Below are positions 1 through 7,800 of a DNA stretch of 21,347 bases, in pieces. The stretch comes from Fibrobacter sp. (lineage in GTDB: Bacteria > Fibrobacterota > Fibrobacteria > Fibrobacterales > Fibrobacteraceae): positions 1-21,347 of the forward strand of contig JAEDLI010000035.1 in the NCBI GenBank assembly GCA_016295375.1. Reading direction: 5' to 3'. Position numbers and translations under genes: made by a program. The stretch's first letter is position 1. Every line of letters begins with the position of its first letter. Under the pieces are notes generated by a model, which had not been told where the DNA came from, made no database searches, and saw only the letters and a list, made by a program, of their open reading frames with translations.

Positions 1-2353
1 TGGGTTCCTGCGGCACCATGTTGATGGCCTTCTTGGTTTCGTCGGTCTTGTCCTTGCCGATACAGGCCTGCGTACAGACGCCGCAACCCGTACAGTCGTA
101 GCTGGACACGGAAATAGCGAATACCGGCTTGTCGGAACCTTCCAGCTTGAAGCCCTTGGCCGGGGTGTACTTGAAGCCTTCCGGAGCGTTCTTCACTGCG
201 GATTCGTCAACGACCTTCACGCGGATGGCTGCATGGGGGCAGACCATAGCGCACTTGCCGCACTGCACGCAAGCGTCCGGATTCCAGGACGGGATGTTGA
301 GGGCGAGGTCGCGCTTTTCGTACTTGGTGGTAGCGGTCGGGAACACGCCGTCGCAAGGCATCTTGGAGACGGGGAGGAGTTCACCGTTGCCCTTGATGAT
401 TTCTGCGGTGACTTCGTTCACGAACTTCGGAGCGTCGCCGTGAATCGGTGCGCGGAATTCCTTGGTGCTGGTGACAGTAGCAGGAACCTTGACTTCGAAC
501 AGGTTAGCAAGAGAGGCGTCGATAGCGTCCCAGTTCTTCTGGACCACTTCCTGACCCTTCTTGGCGTAGGTCTTTTCGGCATACTTCTTGATGTACTTGA
601 TGGCGGTTTCGGCATCGAGCACGTTACCGAGCTTAGAGAAGAAGCAGGTCTGCATCACGGTGTTGATGCGGCGGCCCATGCCGGTCTTTGCGGCAACGGC
701 GTAAGCGTCAATCACGTACACCTTGAGGTGCTTCTTGATGATTTCTTCCTGCACCGGACGCGGGAAGGTATCCCACACGGTGTCGGCGGAGTGCGGAGTA
801 TTCACGAGGAAGGTTGCGCCATCCTTCGCGTACTTCAGCATGTTCACGGATTCCAGGTGCGGAGTGTGGTGGCATGCCACGAAGTCGGCTTCGTTTTCGC
901 CAATCAGGTACGGGGCGTCGATGATGCTCTTACCAAAGCGGAGGTGAGAGGTGGTCATGGAGCCGGACTTCTTGGAGTCATAGACGAAGTAGCCCTGGGC
1001 GTAGTTGTCGGTTTCGTTACCGATAATCTTGATGGAGTTCTTGTTGGCACCCACGGTACCGTCGGAACCCAGACCGAAGAACATGGCCTGGAAGAAGTCG
1101 CTTTCCAGCTTGAAGTTCGGGTCGATGGTGAGGCTCGTGTGGCACACGTCGTCGTTGATACCGACGGTGAAGCGTGCCTTCGGGTCGGCCTTGGAAAGCT
1201 CGTCGTAGATGGCCTTGACCATGGCCGGGGTGAATTCCTTGGAAGAGAGACCGTAGCGGCCGCCGATCATCTTCGGCATGGCCATCTTGCCAGCCATCAC
1301 GGCTTCGCTGATTGCGGTCAGGGCGTCCTGGAAGAGCGGTTCGCCTGCGGAACCCGGTTCCTTGCAGCGGTCGAGGACGGCAATCTTCTTGACAGTCTTC
1401 GGGAGGGCTGCAACAACGGCTTCCATCGGGAACGGACGGTACAGGCGGATGTTCACGAGACCGACCTTTTCGCCCTTGGAATTGAGGTACTTGACGGTGT
1501 CACCGATGGTGCAGGTCGAAGAACCCATGGAAATGATCACGCGGTCGGCGTCGGGTGCACCGACGTAATCGACAATGTGGTACTGACGGCCAGTGTAGCT
1601 TGCGACCTTGTCCATGTACTTCTGGACAATTTCCGGAACCTTCTTGTAGAAGGGGTTCACGGTTTCGCGGCCCTGGAAGTAAACGTCCGGGTTCTGTGCG
1701 GTACCGCGCATGGTCGGGCGGTCCGGGGTGAGGCAGCGCTCACGGCAAGCCTTCACGTACTTTTCGTCGATGACGTTACGGATAACGCCGTCTTCGAGAG
1801 CTTCGATCTTCATCACTTCGTGGGAGGTACGGAAACCGTCGAAGAAGTGCATGAAGGGCACGCGGCTTTCGAGAGTGGAAGCGTGGGCCACGAGAGCGAG
1901 GTCCTGGCATTCCTGCACGCAGCTGGAGGCGAGCATGGCAAAGCCGGTCTGGCGGCAGGCCATCACGTCGGAATGGTCACCGAAAATAGAAAGGCCCTGC
2001 ATGGCAAGGGCACGGGCAGTCACATGGAAGACCGTGGGGGTCAGTTCGCCCGCAATCTTGTACATGTTCGGGATCATCAACAGAAGACCCTGGGATGCGG
2101 TGAAGGTCGTGGTCAAAGCACCGGCCTGGAGCGCTCCGTGAACGGTACCGGCAGCGCCACCTTCGGACTGCATTTCAAACACGCGGGGTACCTGACCCCA
2201 AATATTCTTCTTGCCTGCAGCACTCCAGTTGTCGGCGTGCTCAGCCATAGGACTAGACGGTGTAATCGGGTAGATAGCCGCAACTTCGCTAACAGCAAAT
2301 GCTACGCTAGCGGTGGCCTCGTTACCATCACACGCAATCATCTTTTTTGCCAT
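1..2353 (-). CDS. nifJ: Pyruvate:ferredoxin (flavodoxin) oxidoreductase, 3' end outside window
   Basis: Oxidatively decarboxylates pyruvate to acetyl-CoA with reduction of ferredoxin or flavodoxin, in the cytoplasm; a central enzyme of anaerobic metabolism. The minus frame is open from ATG 2353-2351 to the left edge, giving 784 residues of an expected ~1170-1200. The start is set by GGAG six bases upstream and by the typical N-terminus MAKKMIACDGNEATASVAF, followed by YPITPSSPMAEHAD (pyruvate-binding domain). Then come the GQVPRVFEMQSEGGAAG region, the domain II/III segments, and a 2x[4Fe-4S] ferredoxin insert. Its first cluster (CVQCGKCAMVCP) is near residues 690-705 and its second (CTGCGVCTQAC) near 751-765. 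The second cluster lacks the proline that usually follows the fourth cysteine (CIGKDK instead of CPxK). The TPP-binding C-terminal domain lies beyond the window. Long opposite-strand reading frames here are shadows of its codon bias. Recognition of the family is secure. Confidence 0.95.
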   Translation of the reverse strand, partial: MAKKMIACDGNEATASVAFAVSEVAAIYPITPSSPMAEHADNWSAAGKKNIWGQVPRVFEMQSEGGAAGTVHGALQAGALTTTFTASQGLLLMIPNMYKIAGELTPTVFHVTARALAMQGLSIFGDHSDVMACRQTGFAMLASSCVQECQDLALVAHASTLESRVPFMHFFDGFRTSHEVMKIEALEDGVIRNVIDEKYVKACRERCLTPDRPTMRGTAQNPDVYFQGRETVNPFYKKVPEIVQKYMDKVASYTGRQYHIVDYVGAPDADRVIISMGSSTCTIGDTVKYLNSKGEKVGLVNIRLYRPFPMEAVVAALPKTVKKIAVLDRCKEPGSAGEPLFQDALTAISEAVMAGKMAMPKMIGGRYGLSSKEFTPAMVKAIYDELSKADPKARFTVGINDDVCHTSLTIDPNFKLESDFFQAMFFGLGSDGTVGANKNSIKIIGNETDNYAQGYFVYDSKKSGSMTTSHLRFGKSIIDAPYLIGENEADFVACHHTPHLESVNMLKYAKDGATFLVNTPHSADTVWDTFPRPVQEEIIKKHLKVYVIDAYAVAAKTGMGRRINTVMQTCFFSKLGNVLDAETAIKYIKKYAEKTYAKKGQEVVQKNWDAIDASLANLFEVKVPATVTSTKEFRAPIHGDAPKFVNEVTAEIIKGNGELLPVSKMPCDGVFPTATTKYEKRDLALNIPSWNPDACVQCGKCAMVCPHAAIRVKVVDESAVKNAPEGFKYTPAKGFKLEGSDKPVFAISVSSYDCTGCGVCTQACIGKDKTDETKKAINMVPQEP

Positions 2354-2373
2354 GTGTGTCTCCAATTTTTAGG

Positions 2374-2387
2374 TTTTTTCGAAAAAA
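2374..2387. repeat. TTTTTTCGAAAAAA palindrome in nifJ leader
   Basis: A perfect 14-bp palindrome 21-34 bp upstream of the nifJ start. The same 14-mer occurs at 20436-20449 in the island's divergent promoter region. It could be a bent-DNA A/T tract, a protein site or a weak hairpin. Function unknown. Confidence 0.5.
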
Positions 2388-2630
2388 TCTGATTTAAGTG
2401 CGCTTCCGGCCCATTTGGAGCCAAAAGCGAAAAATCCGAGATGAAAAATATAAAGATTAAGGGGGTGGGGGGAAAAAAAATTGAAAATTGACATTAATAT
2501 AAGGTTTTTTTTAGATGGGGAAAAATGGTCTTTCGCTACGCTCAAGCCCCAACAGACCGGCTCGGTATGCCAAACTTCGTTTGCCAGAACTCTCGCCTTG
2601 GGACTGTTGTCCCCCTCGCTCCTGCCCAAT

Positions 2631-2657
2631 GTCATCCCCGCGCAGGCGGGGATCTCC
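2631..2657. repeat. Palindromic dispersed repeat GTCATCCCCGC..GCGGGGATCTCC, copy 1
   Basis: The sequence is an 8-bp stem (ATCCCCGC/GCGGGGAT) with tetraloop GCAG. A second copy at 9915-9941 differs only in the loop (GAAG). Its shape resembles the GTCATTCCCGC..GCGGGAATC repeats known in other bacteria, such as neisserial dRS3-type elements. Homology to those is not shown. Confidence 0.8.
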
Positions 2658-2682
2658 CTTCGGCATCCGCTACCCCCTTGCC

Positions 2683-2698
2683 TAGGGGCCCGCCCCTA
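2683..2698. repeat. TAGGGGC/GCCCCTA palindrome
   Basis: A perfect 7-bp inverted repeat with a 2-base centre, 25 bp after the hairpin repeat. It may be part of the same composite intergenic repeat. It has no T-run, so it is not a convincing terminator. Confidence 0.5.
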
Positions 2699-2879
2699 AA
2701 ACCCCCGAACGCAAGGGATTTCTGAAAAAAAACTACTTGCCAGTCGTGTAAATTCTGCTTTACATTTCAGTTTGGCGCCAAAAGCGTAAACAGTCATCTG
2801 TCCTCAGTTATGGGTTTTCAGTCAAAAAAGAAACAAAACATGTTGAGAATAGAAACATAATGGTACTCATAGCTGGCCA

Positions 2880-2998
2880 CTCAAAACTCAAAAATCAATA
2901 CTCAAAACTCATAACTCATAACTCATAACTCATTACCAATCCCGCACCCCACACCCCACACCCCACACCCCACATCCCACATCCCCTAGCCCCTAATT
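2880..2998. repeat. Heptanucleotide tract, 17 units in one 7-bp phase
   Basis: Eight units of CTCAAAA/CTCATAA type (2880-2935) run, after one divergent unit (CCAATCC), into CACACCC/CACATCC units and then decay as CCTAGCC, CCTAATT. The phase never changes, so two blocks of different composition share one 7-bp register. It ends 14 bp before the ThiE-like start codon, next to the putative -10 box. Short heptamer repeats of this kind are known from cyanobacteria. It is too short and spacerless for CRISPR. Confidence 0.85.
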
Positions 2999-3000
2999 AC

Positions 3001-3006
3001 TATATT
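3001..3006 (+). promoter_or_regulatory. Putative -10 box (TATATT), 6 nt before ATG
   Basis: TATATT is followed by CTCCCC and then ATG. The expected transcription start would coincide with the A of ATG. There is no Shine-Dalgarno sequence, which fits a leaderless mRNA. There is no recognisable -35: the position lies in the heptamer tract. Confidence 0.4.
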
Positions 3007-3012
3007 CTCCCC

Positions 3013-3645
3013 ATGCTCCACCTGTGGCTCATCACCGCTCCCGACGACTTTTCCGCCGAATTCGACGACATCGAGCAGATGTTTTCCCGGGGCCTTTCCC
3101 GCCTGATCCTCCAGAAGCGGGGGAGGAACGGCGCTCCCTACGCCTCCGAATCTGAATACGAACGCTGGCTTCTAGGGCTCCCCATGGAATGTCGGGACCG
3201 CATCTGGGTCCGGGGCACGCCGGATATGGCGGAGCGACTTGAAGTCCGGGGCTGCCTCTGCGACAGCTCCCGCCTTGCCGGCGATATTCCGCCCTCCTGG
3301 TACAGGATAAATACCGTCGCCGCCTGCAAGAGCGTAGATGAAATCGCAAAACTGCCTCCCTGGGTAGCCGGAGCCCTTCTCGGGCCGATTTTTCAGCCCG
3401 CCTTTGCGGTAGAGCCTGTCTCTTGTGTGGACCTGTCACGGCTGGAAACCGATAGGGAAGGCTTCAATCCCTCGAATATCCCGCTTATTCTTTCGGGTGG
3501 CCTGGACGAAGAAACCTTACCGTCCGTCCGCCCCTTCGACCCGTCAGGAATTGCCGTCCTGGGCGGCGTCTGGAACTACGCCGACCCGGTGAACGCCTTC
3601 ATCAAGCTGAACCGCTCCCTCGGCAACGCCCAATTGCGTCCATGA
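3013..3645 (+). CDS. ThiE/TenI-like (thiamine-phosphate synthase superfamily) protein
   Basis: This 210-aa protein is about the size of ThiE or TenI, which act in thiamine biosynthesis (ThiE joins thiazole and pyrimidine phosphates; TenI is a thiazole tautomerase). Landmarks in family order are an N-terminal LHLWLITAP strand, a CKSVDEI segment (~105-111) where ThiE has the 'G.S.H....' strand, GALLGPIF (~120-127) matching the GPvF motif, and IPLILSGGLDEE (~156-167) with GIAVLGGVWNYADP (~179-192) matching 'P.vAiGGI..GvAv...i..a.DP'. The match is loose: the diphosphate-binding lysine/histidine region is not recognisable and the middle looks shortened. It may therefore be a divergent paralogue rather than a working ThiE. 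No other thi gene is in the window. The start was chosen as the only good ATG; it has no ribosome-binding site. Confidence 0.65.
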   Translation: MLHLWLITAPDDFSAEFDDIEQMFSRGLSRLILQKRGRNGAPYASESEYERWLLGLPMECRDRIWVRGTPDMAERLEVRGCLCDSSRLAGDIPPSWYRINTVAACKSVDEIAKLPPWVAGALLGPIFQPAFAVEPVSCVDLSRLETDREGFNPSNIPLILSGGLDEETLPSVRPFDPSGIAVLGGVWNYADPVNAFIKLNRSLGNAQLRP

Positions 3646-3732
3646 AAGTTTTTTGTAAGTTTTTGCGTAATAACGCGTCAACATAGTCCAATTTGGAATA
3701 AGACAATTTGTGTTATTTCAACTTTTTATAAA

Positions 3733-3740
3733 TATATTTG
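3733..3740 (+). promoter_or_regulatory. Putative -10 element TATATTTG before the HD-GYP gene
   Basis: TATATT is followed by TGGAAT and then ATG, the same 6-nt spacing as at 3001 and 13047. With the following TG it matches the Bacteroidota -7 consensus TAnnTTTG. A TTG-type -35 is only weakly visible (TTGTGT at 3708, non-optimal spacing). A TCCAATTTGGA inverted repeat at 3687-3697 may be an operator. Confidence 0.4.
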
Positions 3741-3744
3741 GAAT

Positions 3745-4815
3745 ATGGAAGCAACGCGCGCGAAAATTTTGGTGGTAGATGACACCAAGACCAATATCGA
3801 AGTTCTTGAAGGAATTCTTTCAAACGATTACGATGTTTTTGTAGCCCTTGACGGTCACAAGGCCCTAATGCTCACCGAGAGGGTCAAGCCCGACCTGATT
3901 CTTTTGGATGTAATGATGCCCGAGATGGACGGGTACGAAACCCTCCGCCAGATGAAGGCACGGAATATCTTGGGCGGCACTCCGGTCATCTTTTTAACGG
4001 CAAAGTCCGATTCCAAGAGCGAACAGACAGGCCTGAATTTGGGAGCCGTTGATTATATCGGCAAGCCATTCTCTCCGGACCTGGTGCTGCTCCGCATCAA
4101 GAACCAGCTGGAATACAAGCGCCAGCGTGACCACCTCAACGAGCTGGTCATCGAAAAGACCCAGGACCTGAGAAACACCCTGAAGGTAATGCTCACCAGC
4201 CTCGGCGCTTTGGCCGAATACCGTGACCCGGAAACCGGCGATCACATCAAGAGGACCCAGTTCGTAGTGCAGAAACTGGCCGAAATTCTGATGAAAAATC
4301 CGAAATTCGCAAAGGACATTCCCAATAGAGAATATGTGGACTATTTCGCGACGGCGGCCCCCCTGCACGACATCGGCAAGGTGGGCATCCAGGACGAGAT
4401 TCTCCGCAAGCCGGGCAAGCTTAACGAAGAAGAGCGTGCCATTATGCGGGAACACGCCGCGATGGGTTATAATGTGCTTGTTGATGCCGCCAAGGGTCTC
4501 GAAGACAAGACCATGATCTTGATTGCCGCTGATATCGCCTGGTGTCATCACGAATATTACGACGGCAACGGTTACCCCCGCAAGCTCAAGGGCGACAAAA
4601 TTCCCCTTTGTGCAAGGATTATGGCCGTAGCCGACGTCTATGACGCCCTCGTTTCCAAGCGCCCCTACAAAGAACCTCTGCCTCACGAGATTGCAGTTGC
4701 AGAAGTTCTCAAGGGCAAGGGAAAGCAGTTTGACCCCGATGTGGTGGAGGCGTTTGTCGGAATAGCCGACAGCCTGACGGACCTGTACCAGAAATTCAAG
4801 GATGAAGGAATTTGA
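3745..4815 (+). CDS. Response regulator with HD-GYP domain (RpfG-like c-di-GMP phosphodiesterase)
   Basis: A cytoplasmic two-component output protein of 356 aa. The N-terminal REC domain (residues ~6-125) has the acidic pair D12/D13, phospho-acceptor D55 in LILLDVMMPEMDG, T85 and K107 (GKP). A linker helix leads to an HD-GYP domain (~150-350) with the HD pair H208/D209 in LHDIGKVGI, then REHAAMG, WCHHEYYDGNGYP (GYP 276-278) and the IPLCARIMAVADVYDAL tail. All the metal-ligand and GYP motifs of active c-di-GMP phosphodiesterases are present. Phosphorylation by the sensor kinase encoded next, whose start overlaps this gene's stop, would control c-di-GMP hydrolysis. The arrangement is that of RpfG with RpfC, but no rpfF-like synthase is in the window, so the signal and output are unknown. 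Confidence 0.93.
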   Translation: MEATRAKILVVDDTKTNIEVLEGILSNDYDVFVALDGHKALMLTERVKPDLILLDVMMPEMDGYETLRQMKARNILGGTPVIFLTAKSDSKSEQTGLNLGAVDYIGKPFSPDLVLLRIKNQLEYKRQRDHLNELVIEKTQDLRNTLKVMLTSLGALAEYRDPETGDHIKRTQFVVQKLAEILMKNPKFAKDIPNREYVDYFATAAPLHDIGKVGIQDEILRKPGKLNEEERAIMREHAAMGYNVLVDAAKGLEDKTMILIAADIAWCHHEYYDGNGYPRKLKGDKIPLCARIMAVADVYDALVSKRPYKEPLPHEIAVAEVLKGKGKQFDPDVVEAFVGIADSLTDLYQKFKDEGI

Positions 4816-7800
4816 GTAATAATTCGCTAAATGATAAGCGCCGTCAACTGAACTGGCGAATTTCCCTTGTCTATATGGTTCCCGTGCTCATTGCCACGGT
4901 GGCCCTTATCCTCATATTCTTTTTCTATATCAAGTCCACCCTGATTTCTAGCGCCTACAGCAGTACCGAAAACAGCTTCAAGAAAAACATCCGGCAGTGT
5001 GAACAGTACTTGCAGGACAAGCAGGAAGATTTTTCCAAATTCCAGAAAAAGGTTCAACAGACGGGAAAAGCATCCTTACGCTCCGTTCTTGCAAAGCAAC
5101 AGCAAGCAGACGAAGACATTTCCGACGTCTATTACGGATTCTCCAACGGCGAATACATGAGTGCCCTTGGGGATAAACTGGAAAAAACGGTTTCCGAAGT
5201 CCGAACCAAATCCTGGTACCTGGAGGCTTCCCGTAACAAGGGGCTCGCCTTGACCGGCCCTTATACCAAGCCGGCCATCAAAAAGAATGTCTTGTCTATC
5301 TCGGCTCCCATTTGGGACAAGGACAAGCAGATTCGTGGTGTCGTTGCCGAAGACATCGACCTGCAAAAGATTCGCTCCCTTATCTCTAGCATTGCAAGGG
5401 AAGAGGGCGGTGTCACTATCCTTATGGGAAACGACAACGAAACGGTATATACCTATTTCCCCTACGAGACCAATGTCAAAAAAATCGAGCTGGACACAAT
5501 CCAGGAACTTCGTGACCTTGTTTTAGAAGGTTTTAATACCGACTCTTTGAACTACGGAAAGGTATTCCGCTTTGAACGGGCCAATTCTCGTCACCAGAAC
5601 TATGTGTTCATGGTGACTCCCATGACCAAGGCTCCCATGTATGCCATACACGTTATCCAGCAGAACAAGGTGGTGTCCAAGCTCCGTGAAGACCTGAATG
5701 CCATCATGCTCCTTGTGACATTGGCCGTTCTTTTTATGATGATTATTGCCACTGTTGCCGGGCACCTTCTTTTCAAATGGCTTATCGAAAAAGACTTGAA
5801 TGAAAGTGTCAGTTCCAGTACCTTGTTCGACACTTTGTTGGCTACACCCAATTTCAGTTTGATTCTGACCAACGATTCCTTCGATATTCTCCACGCCAGT
5901 GCCAACATTATTGATTTTTTGAACAATGGTGATGATATCAAGGGTGAAATCCTTTGGAAATTTTTTCCGGGCGAGGAATTCGAAAAGTTCGCCCGCAAGG
6001 TGGCCATGGGCGGGGAACTCCATCCCAGCGAACGCAAGACCATTGTGAAGGTTACCAGTCCAAACGGGGAAGAATCTTGGTGGAATGTATTCTTTCAGTT
6101 GCTGGTGGAAGACGACGGAAGTATCCGCTACCTGTTCATGATTACCGATGAGACCAGCGGCATCCAGAAGGATACTATCTTGGATACCATCATGCTGTCG
6201 GCGGACCGTTCCCTGCTGATTATCTTCGACAGGACTCGCCACATCAAGTATATGTCCAAGCAGCTGGCTGATGTCTTTGATCAGGAATGGCGTAAACTTA
6301 TTGGATATTCCCTTGATGATTTGATTTCGTGTGGTTTGCCTGAAGATATCGTAAAATCGATCGGTAATTCGTTTACCAAGCAAGAAATCTGGAAAGACTC
6401 CTTCTCGCTGAATTCACAGGATGGCAAGGGCGAAATCTGGTTCCGTGGCGAGGCGGTGACCTTGAAAGTCCAGGAATCTGTGGTGGGCTATATGCTTTCC
6501 ATGGTGGATATTTCCGAAGTGGTGGAGGCCCGCGAGATTGCGGAACAGGCCACTCAGGCCAAGAGCGAGTTCCTGGCCAACATGAGCCACGAAATCCGTA
6601 CGCCCATGAATGCCATCATCGGTATGGCACACCTGATTTCAGAAACGGAACTTTCCGAGCGGCAGCACAGCTTTGTGGACCGTATCAGCAGTGCGGCAAA
6701 ATCCCTGCTGGGCATTATCAACAACATTCTGGACTTCTCGAAAATCGAGGCCAAGAAGCAGGAACTGGAAGTCATTCAGTTCGTTTTGCAAGACACCATC
6801 ATCGAGGTGGCGGCCTTGGCCGAAGTCCGTATTACGGGGCGTCCTATTGAGCTGATTGTAGATGTGGACCCTGAAATTCCAGAAACCTTGATGGGTGACC
6901 CTCTTCGCCTTTCCCAGATTTTCACCAACCTGGTGAACAACGCGACGAAGTTTACGGAAAAAGGCGACATCACCCTTCAAGTGCAGATGAAAAAGATGAC
7001 GGATACCCATGTCCAGCTGGCCTTCAGCGTCAAGGATACGGGCATCGGCATGACTCCGGAACAGCTAAAGCGCCTGTTCAATGCCTTCACCCAGGCTGAC
7101 GGTTCTACCACGCGCAAGTATGGCGGTACTGGCCTTGGCCTTGTGATTTCCAAGTCCCTGGTAGAACTGATGGGCGGGCAGCTCAAGGTGGAAAGCACCT
7201 CCGGCGTTGGCTCTAGATTCTACTTTACCATTACGCTTCCCATTGCGCCCAAGGTAGGCGCTCCCAAGTGGAAGTCGGTTCACTCCTTCCAGAACAAGAA
7301 CATTCTGCTTGTGGACGATTGTGCAAACCTTCGTTCCGTGTTGCGCCATACTCTTGAAAAGTTCCGTTGCGTTGTGGAAGAGGCCTGCTCTGTGGACGAG
7401 GCTATCGACCTGATTCAGGCTCATGAATCGGCAGGGGAGGCTCCCTACGATATCTTTATCGTGGATTACCAGATGCCCATTTCGGATGGCTTCAACTTTG
7501 TGAAGGGGCTGCCTGCAAACATGCTGACAATCCCCAAGATTTTGATGCACCCCTTGCATTTCGAAGAAAGCAACCGTATCCATGCCGAAGAAATCGGGTT
7601 CAACAGTTGTCTTGCCAAGCCTATCCAGATTAGTTCGCTGCTCACGGCAATGCAGGAGGCCCTCGGAGAAAAACCGGTTTACCAGAAGGCCGTCAAGAAG
7701 GAAAAACGCAAGATTTACTTCAAGGATGCTGAGGTGCTGCTTGTCGAAGACAATAAGATGAACCAGGAACTGGCCGTTTCTCTGTTGAGTAGCGTGGGTC

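Larger units (their letters stand above)
2354..3012. other. 659-bp gene-free, repeat-rich intergenic region
   Basis: It lies between divergent nifJ (minus) and the ThiE-like gene (plus). It holds a T6-CG-A6 palindrome (2374-2387), a G-rich stretch (2461-2472), a GTCATCCCCGC-type hairpin repeat (2631-2657), a GC-rich palindrome (2683-2698) and a 7-bp periodic tract (2880-2998). Short open frames inside the hairpin repeat translate to strings such as VIPAQAGIS and look like repeat-derived artefacts. The nifJ promoter should be here. A TATATT is visible on minus around 2446-2451, but I see no convincing -35 partner. Confidence 0.7.

Noticed and set aside
233..2392. A 719-codon open frame on plus
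   Set aside because: It is the antisense shadow of nifJ; its translation is low-complexity V/G/H/L-rich with no domain, while the minus frame is a clear pyruvate:ferredoxin oxidoreductase.
2481..2725. Short plus frames translating to VIPAQAGIS-like strings
   Set aside because: They run through the palindromic repeat and are typical repeat-derived false ORFs.
2880..2998. Repeat tract as a CRISPR array
   Set aside because: Units are 7 bp, contiguous and without spacers, and no cas genes are present.
3670..3682. GCGT-AATA-ACGC as a terminator after the ThiE-like gene
   Set aside because: The stem is only 4 bp and no T-run follows.
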